Assembly (NCBI GenBank): GCA_028753945.1
Contig: JAPNXP010000012.1
Span: 4,238,501-4,302,500 of the forward strand
Source: Hexactinellida sp. DTS-2022
Lineage: Eukaryota > Porifera > Hexactinellida
Direction of reading: 5' to 3'
Length of the DNA stretch: 64,000 bases
Part shown: in pieces, positions 53,290-63,153 of the stretch
Position numbering within the stretch: position 1 is the first letter of the stretch
Layout: the number at the start of each line of letters is the position of its first letter
Program-made: the position numbers and the translations under genes
Notes under the pieces: model-generated
Databases searched by the model: none
What the model was told of the DNA's origin: nothing
Seen by the model: the letters and a program-made list of their open reading frames with translations, nothing else

Positions 53290-54720
53290 GTATTATTAAC
53301 GTATTTGCATGAAAACCCGTGAAACTTTATTGATGAGGATTAAAATCAATAATCCAGGCCCAGGCCACGGAATGAGTCTAACAGAACCTATGGGCCGCCC
53401 GCCTATCTGTCTTGAATTATAGGCACATATCATTAATCCCCCCCCTTCATTTTCGTTCCCAGTTGTGTATGTATAGAGGAAGGCAGCCCGTTGGTGAGGG
53501 CGGGGTCAGGGGGGCTTCATGGCTCCCAGGCACTTCAGTAACTCTGGCGTCTGAATGGCCCCGACAGCCTGGGTTAGAAGGCTTCCCAGGATATTGTCCG
53601 GGTTTCCCCTGGTCGGCCCCACTGAAGCCCGATCCTCCAGTGGGCCCCTTCGAAAAACTGGTTCGGTTTGGATCCAGTAGATTTAGAGTTAAATTTAGGC
53701 TTCTTCGCTGGGCGATCTACCAGCCTGTCTATTTGAGCCTTTTCCTTTTGAATCATTTTTTAGGTTTTCAGGGCCAAATACCATTTTGGACTCGTATTCG
53801 TGAGGTAGAACGCCTACCTCGGTCACTAGCGAAGGTTAAATTCCCTAATTGCATTTTTCCTTCTGGCGGTCAGTATTCTGACCGCGCTTGATCCCATGAG
53901 AATGAGGGTTGGCGAAACGTACTGTATTACCTTGTTAGGTTCGACAACTTGGCCGTCTGTCAGCTTCGCTAGCAACTCAGCGACTGGACCGACTGCATGT
54001 AGCAGGTCTTTATGTATCTCTTTGAGGCGAGCCTTCATAAAGCTTAGGTCTCTCCGTTGAAACAGATTGTATAGTTTATGGAGCCTCATTACAGGGACGT
54101 CAGGCCTTTTGAACTGCTTAGCCATCTCAGAAGTGAGATGGGAGTTCAAGGGTTGTAAGAAGTACTTTGTAAAGTCTCGCATACAGTGTCGGGGGCTCCT
54201 GAGAAGAACTTGTCCCCTAAGAGACCACTGGGGTCAAACAGATGGCTGCTATGAATAAGCGTGCCACTACTTCCTCCGGAGTGAGGGAAAGATCCCCGGC
54301 TGCTTGGGTCATCTGTTGACTGGCAGAGCTTGTGGGCGAAGTAAGCTGGTTTTGTATGTCAGCGACTGAGTGCTGCAGCTCTTGGAGTGTCTGTACTATC
54401 TGCAGGGTGGTTTTCAGATTATCTGACGCCCCTGTCTCTTGCACCAAAATCGGATCTGGCCCGAGGGTGCTGGGAGCTACAGAGTCAGCCTGACCTGCTA
54501 GGCATAGAGCCCGTTGGACAGTGAACTTGGTTAGCCAAGACTACCGCTTCCCTTAGACCTCGTGAGGGCTATAGTTACATGGTTTCCTCTGGTCTATTGG
54601 ATTCCGATGTTTGGGGAGGAAGTACTCCTCGTTATCGGAGAAATATCCGGACATAGTCGGTTCGATATCTGGGCTGTAGGAATGGAGAGGGGATTCTGGA
54701 TCGTAGTTGTTTGACATGTA
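53290..54720 (-). pseudogene. decayed retroelement, DIRS/Ngaro-like gag region
   Basis: Reading down the minus strand: MSNNYDPESPLHSYSPDIEP (from about 54715), a frameshifted gap, TLQIVQTLQELQHSVADIQN (54447-54217), then a 118-codon frame 54182-53826 with VGPVAELLAKLTDGQVVEPN and SPTLILMGSSAVRILTARRK. The latter resembles the LLGNAS...RRK motif of DIRS/Ngaro gag proteins. A basic, Phe/Arg-containing tail (AKKPKFNSK, NQFFEGAHWRIG) and then a fragment VGGRPIGSVRLIPWPGPG, like the start of the DIRS reverse-transcriptase region, follow before the match is lost near 53300. Several frame breaks show it is dead. The family call rests on remembered motifs, not on a search. Confidence 0.5.
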
Positions 54721-54727
54721 GGATGTG

Positions 54728-54842
54728 AATAAAAATCTAAAACTACAGCTGTGCCGACTGCATTTTCATATGAAGGCACTATATTTCATTGTTCAATGAC
54801 TAGAAATTTCCTTCTGCACAGCTGTAATTTTAGATTTTTTTC
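54728..54842. repeat. palindromic MITE, diverged copy 3
   Basis: Ends aaaaatctaaaactacagct and the complement of cagctgtaattttagatttt. Related to 1004-1136 and 1990-2120. Confidence 0.65.
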
Positions 54843-54870
54843 TGCCAAGGCTGAAATGAATGTCGATGCA

Positions 54871-54900
54871 CGAGCCCTTCGTTTTCGTCCGCTTCGCAAT
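54871..54900. repeat. family A hairpin end, worn
   Basis: cgagcccttcgttttcgtcc followed by gcttcgcaatgtg; the stems are partly broken. Confidence 0.45.
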
Positions 54901-54973
54901 GTGAATATATTTTCGCTAAAATGAGGGAATGAAAGGTTCACAAATGGACTGAAGTAACACAATTCAGTTCATC

Positions 54974-56118
54974 CATGGCCTACTTAATATACGGCCGTGT
55001 ATGTCACCGAGAAGGCCTTCTAGGATAAACTATGCCTCCTATTGATATTATTTGGGTTGTATATGGGGTAATCAACCATTGCGATTCCATTAGAACCACT
55101 TTTGAGAATCTCAGATTTGTGGTTAAGTTAATAAGTTGTTTAGGCGCCATTTAATGATGACACCACAAATATACTATATATATGTTATGTCGATTTTGTC
55201 AAATAGTCGATTTTACAAAATCAACATCCAAAATGTCGATTTTGTAAAATCAACTAATTAAAAATGTTGATTTTATAAAATCGACATATTTTATTCGTTG
55301 ATTTTGCAAAATCACCCAAGAATATTTTTTCATTCTAGTAAAAAAAATTCGTTTTGGTAAAAACTTTCTTCATACAAGTCGGTATAAACTTGGATGAAGC
55401 GAATTCTGAACAAAATACAATAAAACCTAGGCTTATACGATTAATATAGCCAAAGTCGAGCACTTGTTTTAGTTCCGTTGATTCATGTTGATTTTGTAAA
55501 ATCGACATGTTGATTTTGTAAAATCAACATTTGACAAAATCGACATAACATATACAATTCGAGTCTCAAAGAACTTCGAGAAAATGAAGATAATTTGCTA
55601 ATATAATTAGAATACAATTCCCGAATATATAATGAGAATGAATATATATAAACCAGCAATTAGATACGTTTTATGGACGAAAATAGTAAGTTGTAACTCG
55701 GATACTACTTGTATTTTAGCATGTGGTTGCTTTATAATATTTTAGAATTTTTAAAATGTCGCCATTTTATAATTTAGTAGCCTTTGGAGTGTGAAATACA
55801 TCCCTTTTTTAGTATTCCTGTTCTAAAATTTTTATGAAGTAGTAATAAAATGGAATTTATGATGTTTGAATTTTTTTTCATTTTACCATAAATTGTTACC
55901 GTCACCATTAAATGGCGCCTAAACAGCTCAACCACAAATCTGAGATTCTCAAAACTGGTTTTAATGGACTCGCAATGGTGGATTATATAACCCATATACA
56001 ACCTAAAAAAGACCAATATGAGGCATACTTTATCCTAGAATGAATTTTATAAACTGGCCTTCTATTTTTTGGGCCTTCTCGGTGACAACACGGCCGTATA
56101 TTAATTAAGTAGGCCATG
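54974..56118. mobile_element. CATGGCC fold-back transposon, 1145 bp, 7-bp target duplication
   Basis: Arms begin CATGGCCTACTTAATATACG on both strands and stay inverted for about 200 bp (ggcgccatttaatg and the agaaccacttttgagaatct block). GTTCATC lies directly at both edges (54967-54973, 56119-56125). No coding capacity. Compared with 62061-62848 it carries one extra segment, 55184-55549. Confidence 0.85.
55184..55549. mobile_element. 366-bp element nested in the fold-back transposon
   Basis: Ends GTTATGTCGATTTTGTCAAA and the complement of TTTGACAAAATCGACATAAC. It contains many small palindromes of the gttgattttgtaaaatcaac type. The related element at 62061 has the empty site (ctatatatacaattcg). 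The duplication is within a TA run, so its length cannot be fixed. Confidence 0.85.
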
Positions 56119-56319
56119 GTTCATCTCATTTTAACGCACGTTCAGTTCGTTCACGTTAACGTACTAACTTCAACACCACCAGAGTTCGTTCAGTTTAGAC
56201 TATTGGTGGTTTCTATTAGGTATGGAAAGCAGATATGAGTGGTGATCTATGTATATTTTACTTTTTAGTGAGACAGTTCGAGGTTCGAAATTAAGTAAGT
56301 GATAAATAAATAATATATA

Positions 56320-57645
56320 TATTCCATTACCGTTACTCCGTTACTTTTAATGAGTTACCGTTACATTAAGGTAACGGTAACTGATTAAAGGTAAACGGAG
56401 TAACTGAACAAGAGTAAGGAGTAACGGTAACGAGAGATATAAAGTAACAGTAAAACGGGAGATACGTATAAAGTAACGGTAACGGGAGATATAAAGTAAC
56501 GCCTAACGGGAACGAGAGATATAAAGTAACGGTAACGGGAGATATAAAGTAACGCCTAACGGGAACGGGAGATATAAAGTAACGGTAACGGGAGATATAA
56601 AGTAACGGTAACGAGAGATATAAAGTAACGGTAACGAGAGATATAAAGTAACGCCTAACGGGAACGAGAGATATAAAGTAACGGTAACGGGAGATATAAA
56701 GTAACGCCTAACGGGAACGGGAGATATAAAGTAACGGTAACGGGAGATATAAAGTATCGGTAACGAGAGATATAAAGTAACGGTAACGAGAGATATAAAG
56801 TAACGGTAACGGGAGATATAAAGTAACGGTAACGGGAGATATAAAGTAACGGTAACGGGAGATATAAAGTAACAGTAACGGGAGATATAAAGTAACGGTA
56901 ACGGGAAATATAAAGTAACGGTAACGGGAGATATAAAGTAACGGTAACGGGAGATATAAAGTAACGGTAACGGGAGATATAAAGTAACGGTAACGGGAGA
57001 TATAAAGTAACAGTAACGGGAGATATAAAGTAACGGTAACGGGAAATATAAAGTAACGGTAACGAGAGATATAAAGTAACGGTAACGGGAGATATAAAGT
57101 AACGGTAACGGGAGATATAAAGTAACGGTAACGAGAGATATAAAGTAACGGTAACGGGAAATATAAAGTAACGGTAACGAGAGATATAAAGTAACGGTAA
57201 CGGGAGATATAAAGTAACGGTAACGGGAGATATAAAGTAATAGTAACGGGAGATATAAAGTAACGGTAACGGGAGATATAAAGTAACGCCTAACGGGAAC
57301 GGGAGATATAAAGTAACGGTAACGGGAGATATAAAGTAACGGTAACGAGAGATATAAAGTAACGGTAACGAGAGATATAAAGTAACGGTAACGGGAGATA
57401 TAAAGTAACGGTAACGGGAGATATAAAGTAACGCCTAACGGGAACGGGAGATATAAAGTAACGGTAACGGGAGATATAAAGTAACGCCTAACGGGAACGG
57501 GAGATATAAAGTAACGGTAACGAGAGATATAAAGTAACGGTAACGGGAGATATAAAGTAACGGTAACGGGAGATATAAAGTAACGGTAACGGGAGATATA
57601 AAGTAACGGTAACGGGAGATATAAAGTAACGGTAACGGTATGTAT
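56320..57645. repeat. satellite: 23-bp unit, about 55 copies, with a 30-bp variant
   Basis: Unit ggtaacgggagatataaagt plus aac; the variant gcctaacgggaacgggagat plus ataaagtaac is scattered and recurs at roughly regular spacing near 56500, 56650, 57290 and 57430-57490. Because 23 is not a multiple of 3 and no stop arises in any frame, a 421-codon minus-strand frame runs through it (repeating LPLLYISRYRYFIS); I treat this as an artefact. It abuts the Helitron-like element at 57645. Confidence 0.92.
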
Positions 57646-58125
57646 ATATGGTATATATATATTTGTTTGTATGTTACGAGTTGATTGAAGAAAGTGGACG
57701 GTTTCCAAATGTGATTTTTGGTATATAGGGGTAACTTTTGGCACCCGCCAACAAGTTGAGGTTTCCACTCAAAGTTTCTCACACCTCGCAAAAAAGTTAT
57801 GACATCATTGTCACATTTCGAGAACACTGAAAATTCACTTAATTAATGGCACATAATTCGCGCCCTCTAAGAGATAAAAATCTGAAAATTTAATAGAACA
57901 ATGCACATTAATGATGCGGACACGTTGGTCACACCAGATTTCCACTATGCTAACTCATTACCGCATGATGACGTAATCATTAATATTTCACATTGTTAAA
58001 TTTGACTATTTAGGCCTATTTACGCATTATAATCAATATGAGGAGTATATAAACCACACACCAACCGCAAAGCGGTTGGTGTGTGGTGATCCGCCGCGAA
58101 GCGACCTAGCAAGCGAAGCGCGCTA
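57645..58125 (+). mobile_element. Helitron-like non-autonomous element, copy 2
   Basis: The inverted match of 10853-11345. It ends with the hairpin accaaccgc-AAA-gcggttggt, a GAA-loop stem, and the terminal ctagcaagcgaagcgcgctag followed by T. Confidence 0.6.
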
Positions 58126-58586
58126 GTATTAATTAAACGAAGAATCAAAATTACGCCCGGAGATTTTATCCGAAGAATATATGAAGGTATTTCGGGAAGA
58201 ATCAAAGCTTTTGACTTCGCTTTCCTCCAAATGAGCAGTAAATCATGAAGAAAAGGAAAATTGAGAAAATTAATAGAATAGATGACTCACAGATTGAAGA
58301 AATTTGGGAGATACGTAAAAACGAAATCTCCACTAAGAAAGGGAACAATACAAGATTAACCTAGGAAATATGCATCAGAAGGGGAACAATACAAGATTAA
58401 CCTAAGAAATATGCATCAACGATGTAACTGAGTAAACTGACTATAAAACAATTACAAACTTTCGAATACTATTCAACTCGTTAACCAATCCATGGTCCAA
58501 AAAAAAACATGAGTGTCATTGCCTTTAGTATATTAGGAAGCTACTGGTTAAGGATTGTATAATAGAGACTTAAAAAATTTACAAAA
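58126..58586. other. upstream region of the MATE gene
   Basis: AT-rich. A direct repeat of about 40 bp (gaacaatacaagattaaccta ... aatatgcatca) occurs twice between 58338 and 58420. Confidence 0.5.
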
Positions 58587-60122
58587 ATGCAAAAATGTAT
58601 TAATTGGATTCTAGAAGAAATAATTTACATTATTTTATCAGCACTACCTGTATCAATAGAGTGTTTCACAGAGGGATTGCAGATTAAATTGAGTAATGTA
58701 TTCATTGGACGAGCATCAGGTAACAACATAGCATTTGCTTTAAGTTCACTCTTTATTGGACAAACAGTGTATAACCTGATGGCTTTAACAATCGCAGAGG
58801 GATTTGGTGCTTATGTAAATATCCTATGCTCACAGGCATATGGAGCAAAACAGTACAAACTAGTGGGATTGTACTTCTACAGAGCTCTATTCATGGCAGC
58901 TCTCACTTGCTTTCCAGTATTCACAGTCTTCATCAGTGTCCGTCCTATCGTCTACTTCCTATTCCAAGATTGGGAATTGGCTCAGCACACTGGTAGCTTC
59001 ACAGATGTTCTATGTTTCGGCTATCCTGCCTATTTATACTATAAAATTGGTATTCGTTTCCTTCAATCATTGAATATAGTGTGGGGTCCTGTGTTGTATC
59101 TTATCATTGGGAACATTTTGAATGGAGTAATTCAGTATATTATGATATTCCGATACCACACGAGTATTGAAGGAGCGGCTGCTGGTTACGTCATCAGTAA
59201 TTACTTAGTTGCACTATTAGTATTCACACACATACAACTCTCTCATGTGCACACTGCTATTGCACAGAAGTGGACTATTGATTATATCACCAACTGGTTA
59301 CATACAGCTAAGTATGCGATTATTCCTTTATTCCAAGTATCAATGGGTGTAATTCCTTCCACGGTTAATCCCATTATATTTATTCGTATAATGGCCCATG
59401 ATACACGACAACTTGCTATATATTCAGTTCTGTACTCAATTTTGTGGATGTTTAACCTCGGTACTAAAGGTTTAGCATGTGCTATTACTGTTCGTATAGG
59501 TAAGTTGTTGGGTGCAAATGAATCAAGGAAGGCTAGAAGATCTGCAATAGTTATTGTTATCTTTGCACAATCACTAATGGTAATGTCCAATATACTATTG
59601 TTAGCAGTCAGTGAACCATTGAGTCACCTATTCACCACAGATAACACCTTTGCTGCGGAGTTAGCATGGAATTTTCGGATATTAGCCTTTCTATTGAATA
59701 CAGACATTAAAGCAATCATACAAGGAGTGATGAATGGTTGTTGCAAACAAGGAATACTATTGACATTGAGATTTGTATTTCAACTACTTCTAGGCAGTAT
59801 TCTCACTTTGGTGTTGGTTTATTTTGTGTCATGGAAAGCTATTGCCATTTTGGTTATTTATTCAGGCACTAATATTTGTGTCGTTATAATTGCAGCTTTT
59901 ATTCTCTCTTGCAGTAAATGGGAGGATATTGCCCTTTATATTGGGAGAAATACAAACTCAAACTTAGACGAACAATATGAACAAAATCAAGAGGTTCCTA
60001 TGATTGATGAATTTAGTAAAAATCTAACATTCAAAACATGCGTATTAGTTAGGTATCTAGTTTGTATTGCTACAGGCATTATTATCTTTACAGTTATATT
60101 TATCCAATCTATTCCTCGTTAA
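58587..60122 (+). CDS. MATE-family efflux transporter (SLC47-like), 511 aa
   Basis: A single-exon gene from ATG 58587. About 12 transmembrane helices in two MatE halves (about 25-225 and 250-445). Typical elements are FIGRASGNNIAFALSSLF, TIAEGFGAYVNILCSQAYGA (the conserved Gln-Ala-x-Gly turn after helix 2), GIRFLQSLNIVWGPVLYLII, and in half 2 TKGLACAITVRIGKLLGANE, the repeat of the same signature. A further hydrophobic segment at 488-508 near the C-terminus gives the 13th helix seen in animal MATEs. Such proteins exchange H+ for organic cations and xenobiotics at the plasma membrane. Codons are AT-rich, similar to the orphan membrane protein at 26961. The exact animal subtype and substrate cannot be read from sequence. 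Confidence 0.92.
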   Translation: MQKCINWILEEIIYIILSALPVSIECFTEGLQIKLSNVFIGRASGNNIAFALSSLFIGQTVYNLMALTIAEGFGAYVNILCSQAYGAKQYKLVGLYFYRALFMAALTCFPVFTVFISVRPIVYFLFQDWELAQHTGSFTDVLCFGYPAYLYYKIGIRFLQSLNIVWGPVLYLIIGNILNGVIQYIMIFRYHTSIEGAAAGYVISNYLVALLVFTHIQLSHVHTAIAQKWTIDYITNWLHTAKYAIIPLFQVSMGVIPSTVNPIIFIRIMAHDTRQLAIYSVLYSILWMFNLGTKGLACAITVRIGKLLGANESRKARRSAIVIVIFAQSLMVMSNILLLAVSEPLSHLFTTDNTFAAELAWNFRILAFLLNTDIKAIIQGVMNGCCKQGILLTLRFVFQLLLGSILTLVLVYFVSWKAIAILVIYSGTNICVVIIAAFILSCSKWEDIALYIGRNTNSNLDEQYEQNQEVPMIDEFSKNLTFKTCVLVRYLVCIATGIIIFTVIFIQSIPR

Positions 60123-60299
60123 TTTTGTTATGTCATTTACTAACTATGCTCTCTTTGTGGTTAAAATATTAAATAGATTATTGATACAGTGTTAAGAAAA
60201 AGTAGTCAGCTTTGTTATGTATAGTATTCAAACTTGATTGTTGGATGTTTGTTTGTTTGATTGTTTGTTTGTCATTATGCTGAAGCTGAACACTAATTT
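60123..60299. other. 3' flank of the MATE gene
   Basis: Contains a short ttgtttg microsatellite near 60250-60275; nothing else. Confidence 0.4.
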
Positions 60300-60535
60300 C
60301 TAATTTTCAATTTGGGAAATGTGTATTTATTGTTGTTTACAACAATAGTTAAACAAACTAATGAAATAAATTTAACCTAGAGGCTAATTTCCAAATGTTA
60401 GATTAAGTAAACAAGCATGCTGATTACAAATTAATTATTTCATATTTTTATGTAAAGAGCCCTTCGGTCTCGGTCGCTTCGCGACGGCTCACTCCCCCAC
60501 AAAGGTCACTTCGCGCGACCTTTGTTCGTTTGTGT
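60300..60535. repeat. family A repeat, partial copy
   Basis: AT-rich body (tttaacctagaggctaattt) followed by gagcccttcggtctcggtcg and cttcgcgacgg, then a further hairpin aaaggtcacttcgcgcgacc. Matches 2473-2780 in part. Confidence 0.6.
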
Positions 60536-61547
60536 TAGACACTACGCAAAACAATTAAATAATTGCTCAATAATTCATCAAATGGAAAACACGAGAAAAC
60601 TATAGTTTGTTGGACTAAGAATTTATACGAACACTAATAATGGATATCTTAATAAACTAAGATTATTACACTTAATTAATTAATTCAATATACGGTATGT
60701 GAATACCGCTACGTAGCAACATTAAATTGGAAATAGAATTCCTTTGTTCCTATGAATTGTCAGACCTCACACGATGTGTTAATGTTAAATACAATTAGAG
60801 TTACATTTTTATTCATACCTGGCGCAAAATTACAGTGATAGAATAGAAAATTGGCTCAAAGGTGAAACCCAGTTAGTTCTATAAAGGGAAAAATTTTGGG
60901 AGTGATTGAATGAAAAATGTTGGGAGTTATTTCATAGTTTGTTATTTAGTGACGTCATGTAACCACAATGTGTATACAGGTGTTTCACATTGGGTTAATA
61001 TAGGCTTCGCGTCCCCAAGAAATGGCTGCTTGACCCCTAACAAAAACATACTATTTAATAATGATTTATCTATTCTAACATATTAGCTATCATATGAAAC
61101 AAAGAGCTTGTCTCTAGCTATCCTACTTTTCTTATTTCAGCAATTATTGTGTCATTCGAACCAAAATGCTTCTATGAGAAAACAATATTAATATGAGAAT
61201 GCTTATATAGAGCTGAGCTTTGTAGAGTTCAGATTTTTTCCCATACTAAAAGCCCAGGCTTACTTTCTAAAGGTCAATTTCAAAGATTGGGGAAAACTGA
61301 CCTTTCTCAGTGCCTGAATACACATACTAAAAGACTGAACTCTACTAGAGCTGAGCTCTATATAAGTAATTTCTATTAATATATAGATATTATTGTCTTG
61401 AAAAAAGCGAGAAAGCAGTTACATATTTTTGTGAAAAATGATAATAAGTATTCATATTATTAAGGCAAAATTCGAAAACAGCATACTTGTTAACCTATAG
61501 ACTCGTTGAAAGCTAGCTTCTAGCTCTAGGTTCATTTTCAATTTTTA
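60536..61547. other. gene-free stretch
   Basis: AT-rich. 61200-61370 holds imperfect inverted repeats (tatagagctgagctttgtag ... ctagagctgagctctatata) around a roughly 120-bp centre, probably a decayed MITE. Nothing else is recognised. Confidence 0.4.
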
Positions 61548-61935
61548 GTGTGCTTCTTATAGTAAAAACGTTATAGTAGGGTCCTACTATAGTTGTATAC
61601 TATAAGTGCACACATAGGCGTCGTAAATGCAAAGGTCAATCCTTCGGGCCGCCCGGAATTCCGGGTAATGTCCGGGTAAACTCGGAGTATAGTGTTAGTA
61701 GCATAGGGACAATCCCTTCGGCCCGCCCGGACATTTCCGGGCACCCGGGCGGTTTACGACGCCTATGAGTGCACAGTATTGAAATCATTCTGATGGAATT
61801 CCGGCTGGCCGGCCGTACGCGATGGCCTGACTAGAAGACCATTGGGGATTCAAATTTAGACAGGGGATAGAAAATTTTCTGGGGAGATGATCATCTCAAA
61901 GCCCGAATTCTCAATTTTGTCTTTATTCATCACAT
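61548..61935. repeat. family C dispersed repeat, copy 2, with a nested element
   Basis: Colinear with 12494-12740 (ggtcctactatagttgtata, ggccggccgtacgcgatggc) but split by the insertion at 61613-61767. Confidence 0.8.
61613..61767. mobile_element. hAT-like MITE, 155 bp, exact 8-bp target duplication and known empty site
   Basis: Ends CATAGGCGTCGTAAA and the complement of TTTACGACGCCTATG. Flanks AGTGCACA lie at 61605-61612 and 61768-61775. The homologous repeat at 12494-12740 has a single agtgcaca and no insert. Confidence 0.93.
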
Positions 61936-62060
61936 TGTGTTCTAGTCTAGTGACCCTTTGATAAATCGAATTAGCAATTGAAAATCTAGACGTTGTATTC
62001 TCCTAATGATGTTCTTTCTATATCTATATTATTAAATCTCGATTGTTGTGTGTGTGTGTG

Positions 62061-62848
62061 CATGGCCTACTTAATATACGGCCGTGTATGTCACCGAGAA
62101 GGCCAAAAAAATAGAAGGCCAGTTTATAAAATTCATTCTAGGATAAACTATGCCTCCTATTGATATTATTTGGGTTGTATATGGGGTAATCAACCATTGC
62201 GATTCCATTAGAACCACTTTTGAGAATCTCAGATTTGTGGTTAAGCTGTTTAGGCGCCATTTAATGATGACACCACAAATATACTATATATACAATTCGA
62301 GTCTCAAAGAACTTTGAGAAGATGAAGATAATTTGCTAATATACTTAGAATACATTTCCCGAATATATAATGAGAATGAATATATATAAACCAGCAATTA
62401 GATACGTTTTATGGACGAAAATAGTAAGTTGTAACTCGGGTACTACTTGTATTTTAGCATGTGGTTGCTTTATAATTTTTTAGAATTTTTAAAATGTCGC
62501 CATTTTATAATTTAGTAGACTTTGGAGTGTGAAATACATCCCTTTTTTAGTATTCCTGTTATAAAATTTTTATGAAGTAGTAATAAAATGGAATTTATGA
62601 TATCTGAATTTTTTTTCATTTTACCATAAATTGTTACCGTCACCATTAAATGGCGCCTAAACAGCTCAACCACAAATCTGAGATTCTCAAAACTGGTTTT
62701 AATGGACTCGCAATGGTTGATTATCCCATATACAACCTAAATAAGACCAATATGAGGCATAGTTTATCCTAGAATTAATTTTATAAACTGGCCTTCTATT
62801 TTTGGGCCTTCTCGGTAACATACACGGCCGTATATTAAGTAGGCCATG
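62061..62848. mobile_element. CATGGCC fold-back transposon, 788 bp
   Basis: Same family and arms as 54974-56118. It is inserted in a (GT)n tract, so the target duplication is hidden. The interior, including the ctatatatacaattcg empty site, is colinear with the longer copy. Confidence 0.85.
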
Positions 62849-62873
62849 GTGTGTGTGTGTGTGTGTGTGTGCA
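62849..62873. repeat. (GT)n microsatellite
   Basis: About a dozen gt units directly after the fold-back element; the other half of the tract lies before it at 62045-62060. Confidence 0.9.
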
Positions 62874-62882
62874 GGAGGATTA

Positions 62883-63150
62883 AGCTGTTTAGGCGCCATT
62901 TAATGGTGACGGTAACAATTTATGGTAAAATGAAAAAACTCAAATATCATAAATTCCATTTTATTACTACTTCATAAAAATTTAATAACAGGAATACTAA
63001 AAAAGGGATGTATTTCACACTCCAAAGGCTACTAAATTATAAAATGGCGACATTTTAAAAATTCTAAAGGAACCACATGCTAAAATACAAGTAGTACCCG
63101 AGTTACAACTTACTATTTTCGTCCATAAACGTATCTAATTGCTGGTTTAT
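62883..63150. repeat. fragment of the CATGGCC fold-back family
   Basis: agctgtttaggcgccattta through gtccataaacgtatctaatt matches the inner right half of 62061-62848 in inverted orientation, cut off by the element starting at 63154. Confidence 0.75.
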
Positions 63151-63153
63151 ATA

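Noticed and set aside
51930-53290. Hydrophobic plus-strand frames rich in Phe, Leu and Pro
   Set aside because: Produced by the C/T bias of the minisatellite; no start context, splice logic or homology.
53412-53891. A 159-codon plus-strand frame
   Set aside because: The minus strand over the same stretch reads as retroelement gag debris; the plus frame has no recognisable content.
56503-57768. A 421-codon minus-strand open frame of repeating LPLLYISRYRYFIS
   Set aside because: It is the 23-bp satellite read without stops; all frames are open and the repeat unit is not a multiple of three, so it shows no protein-level constraint.
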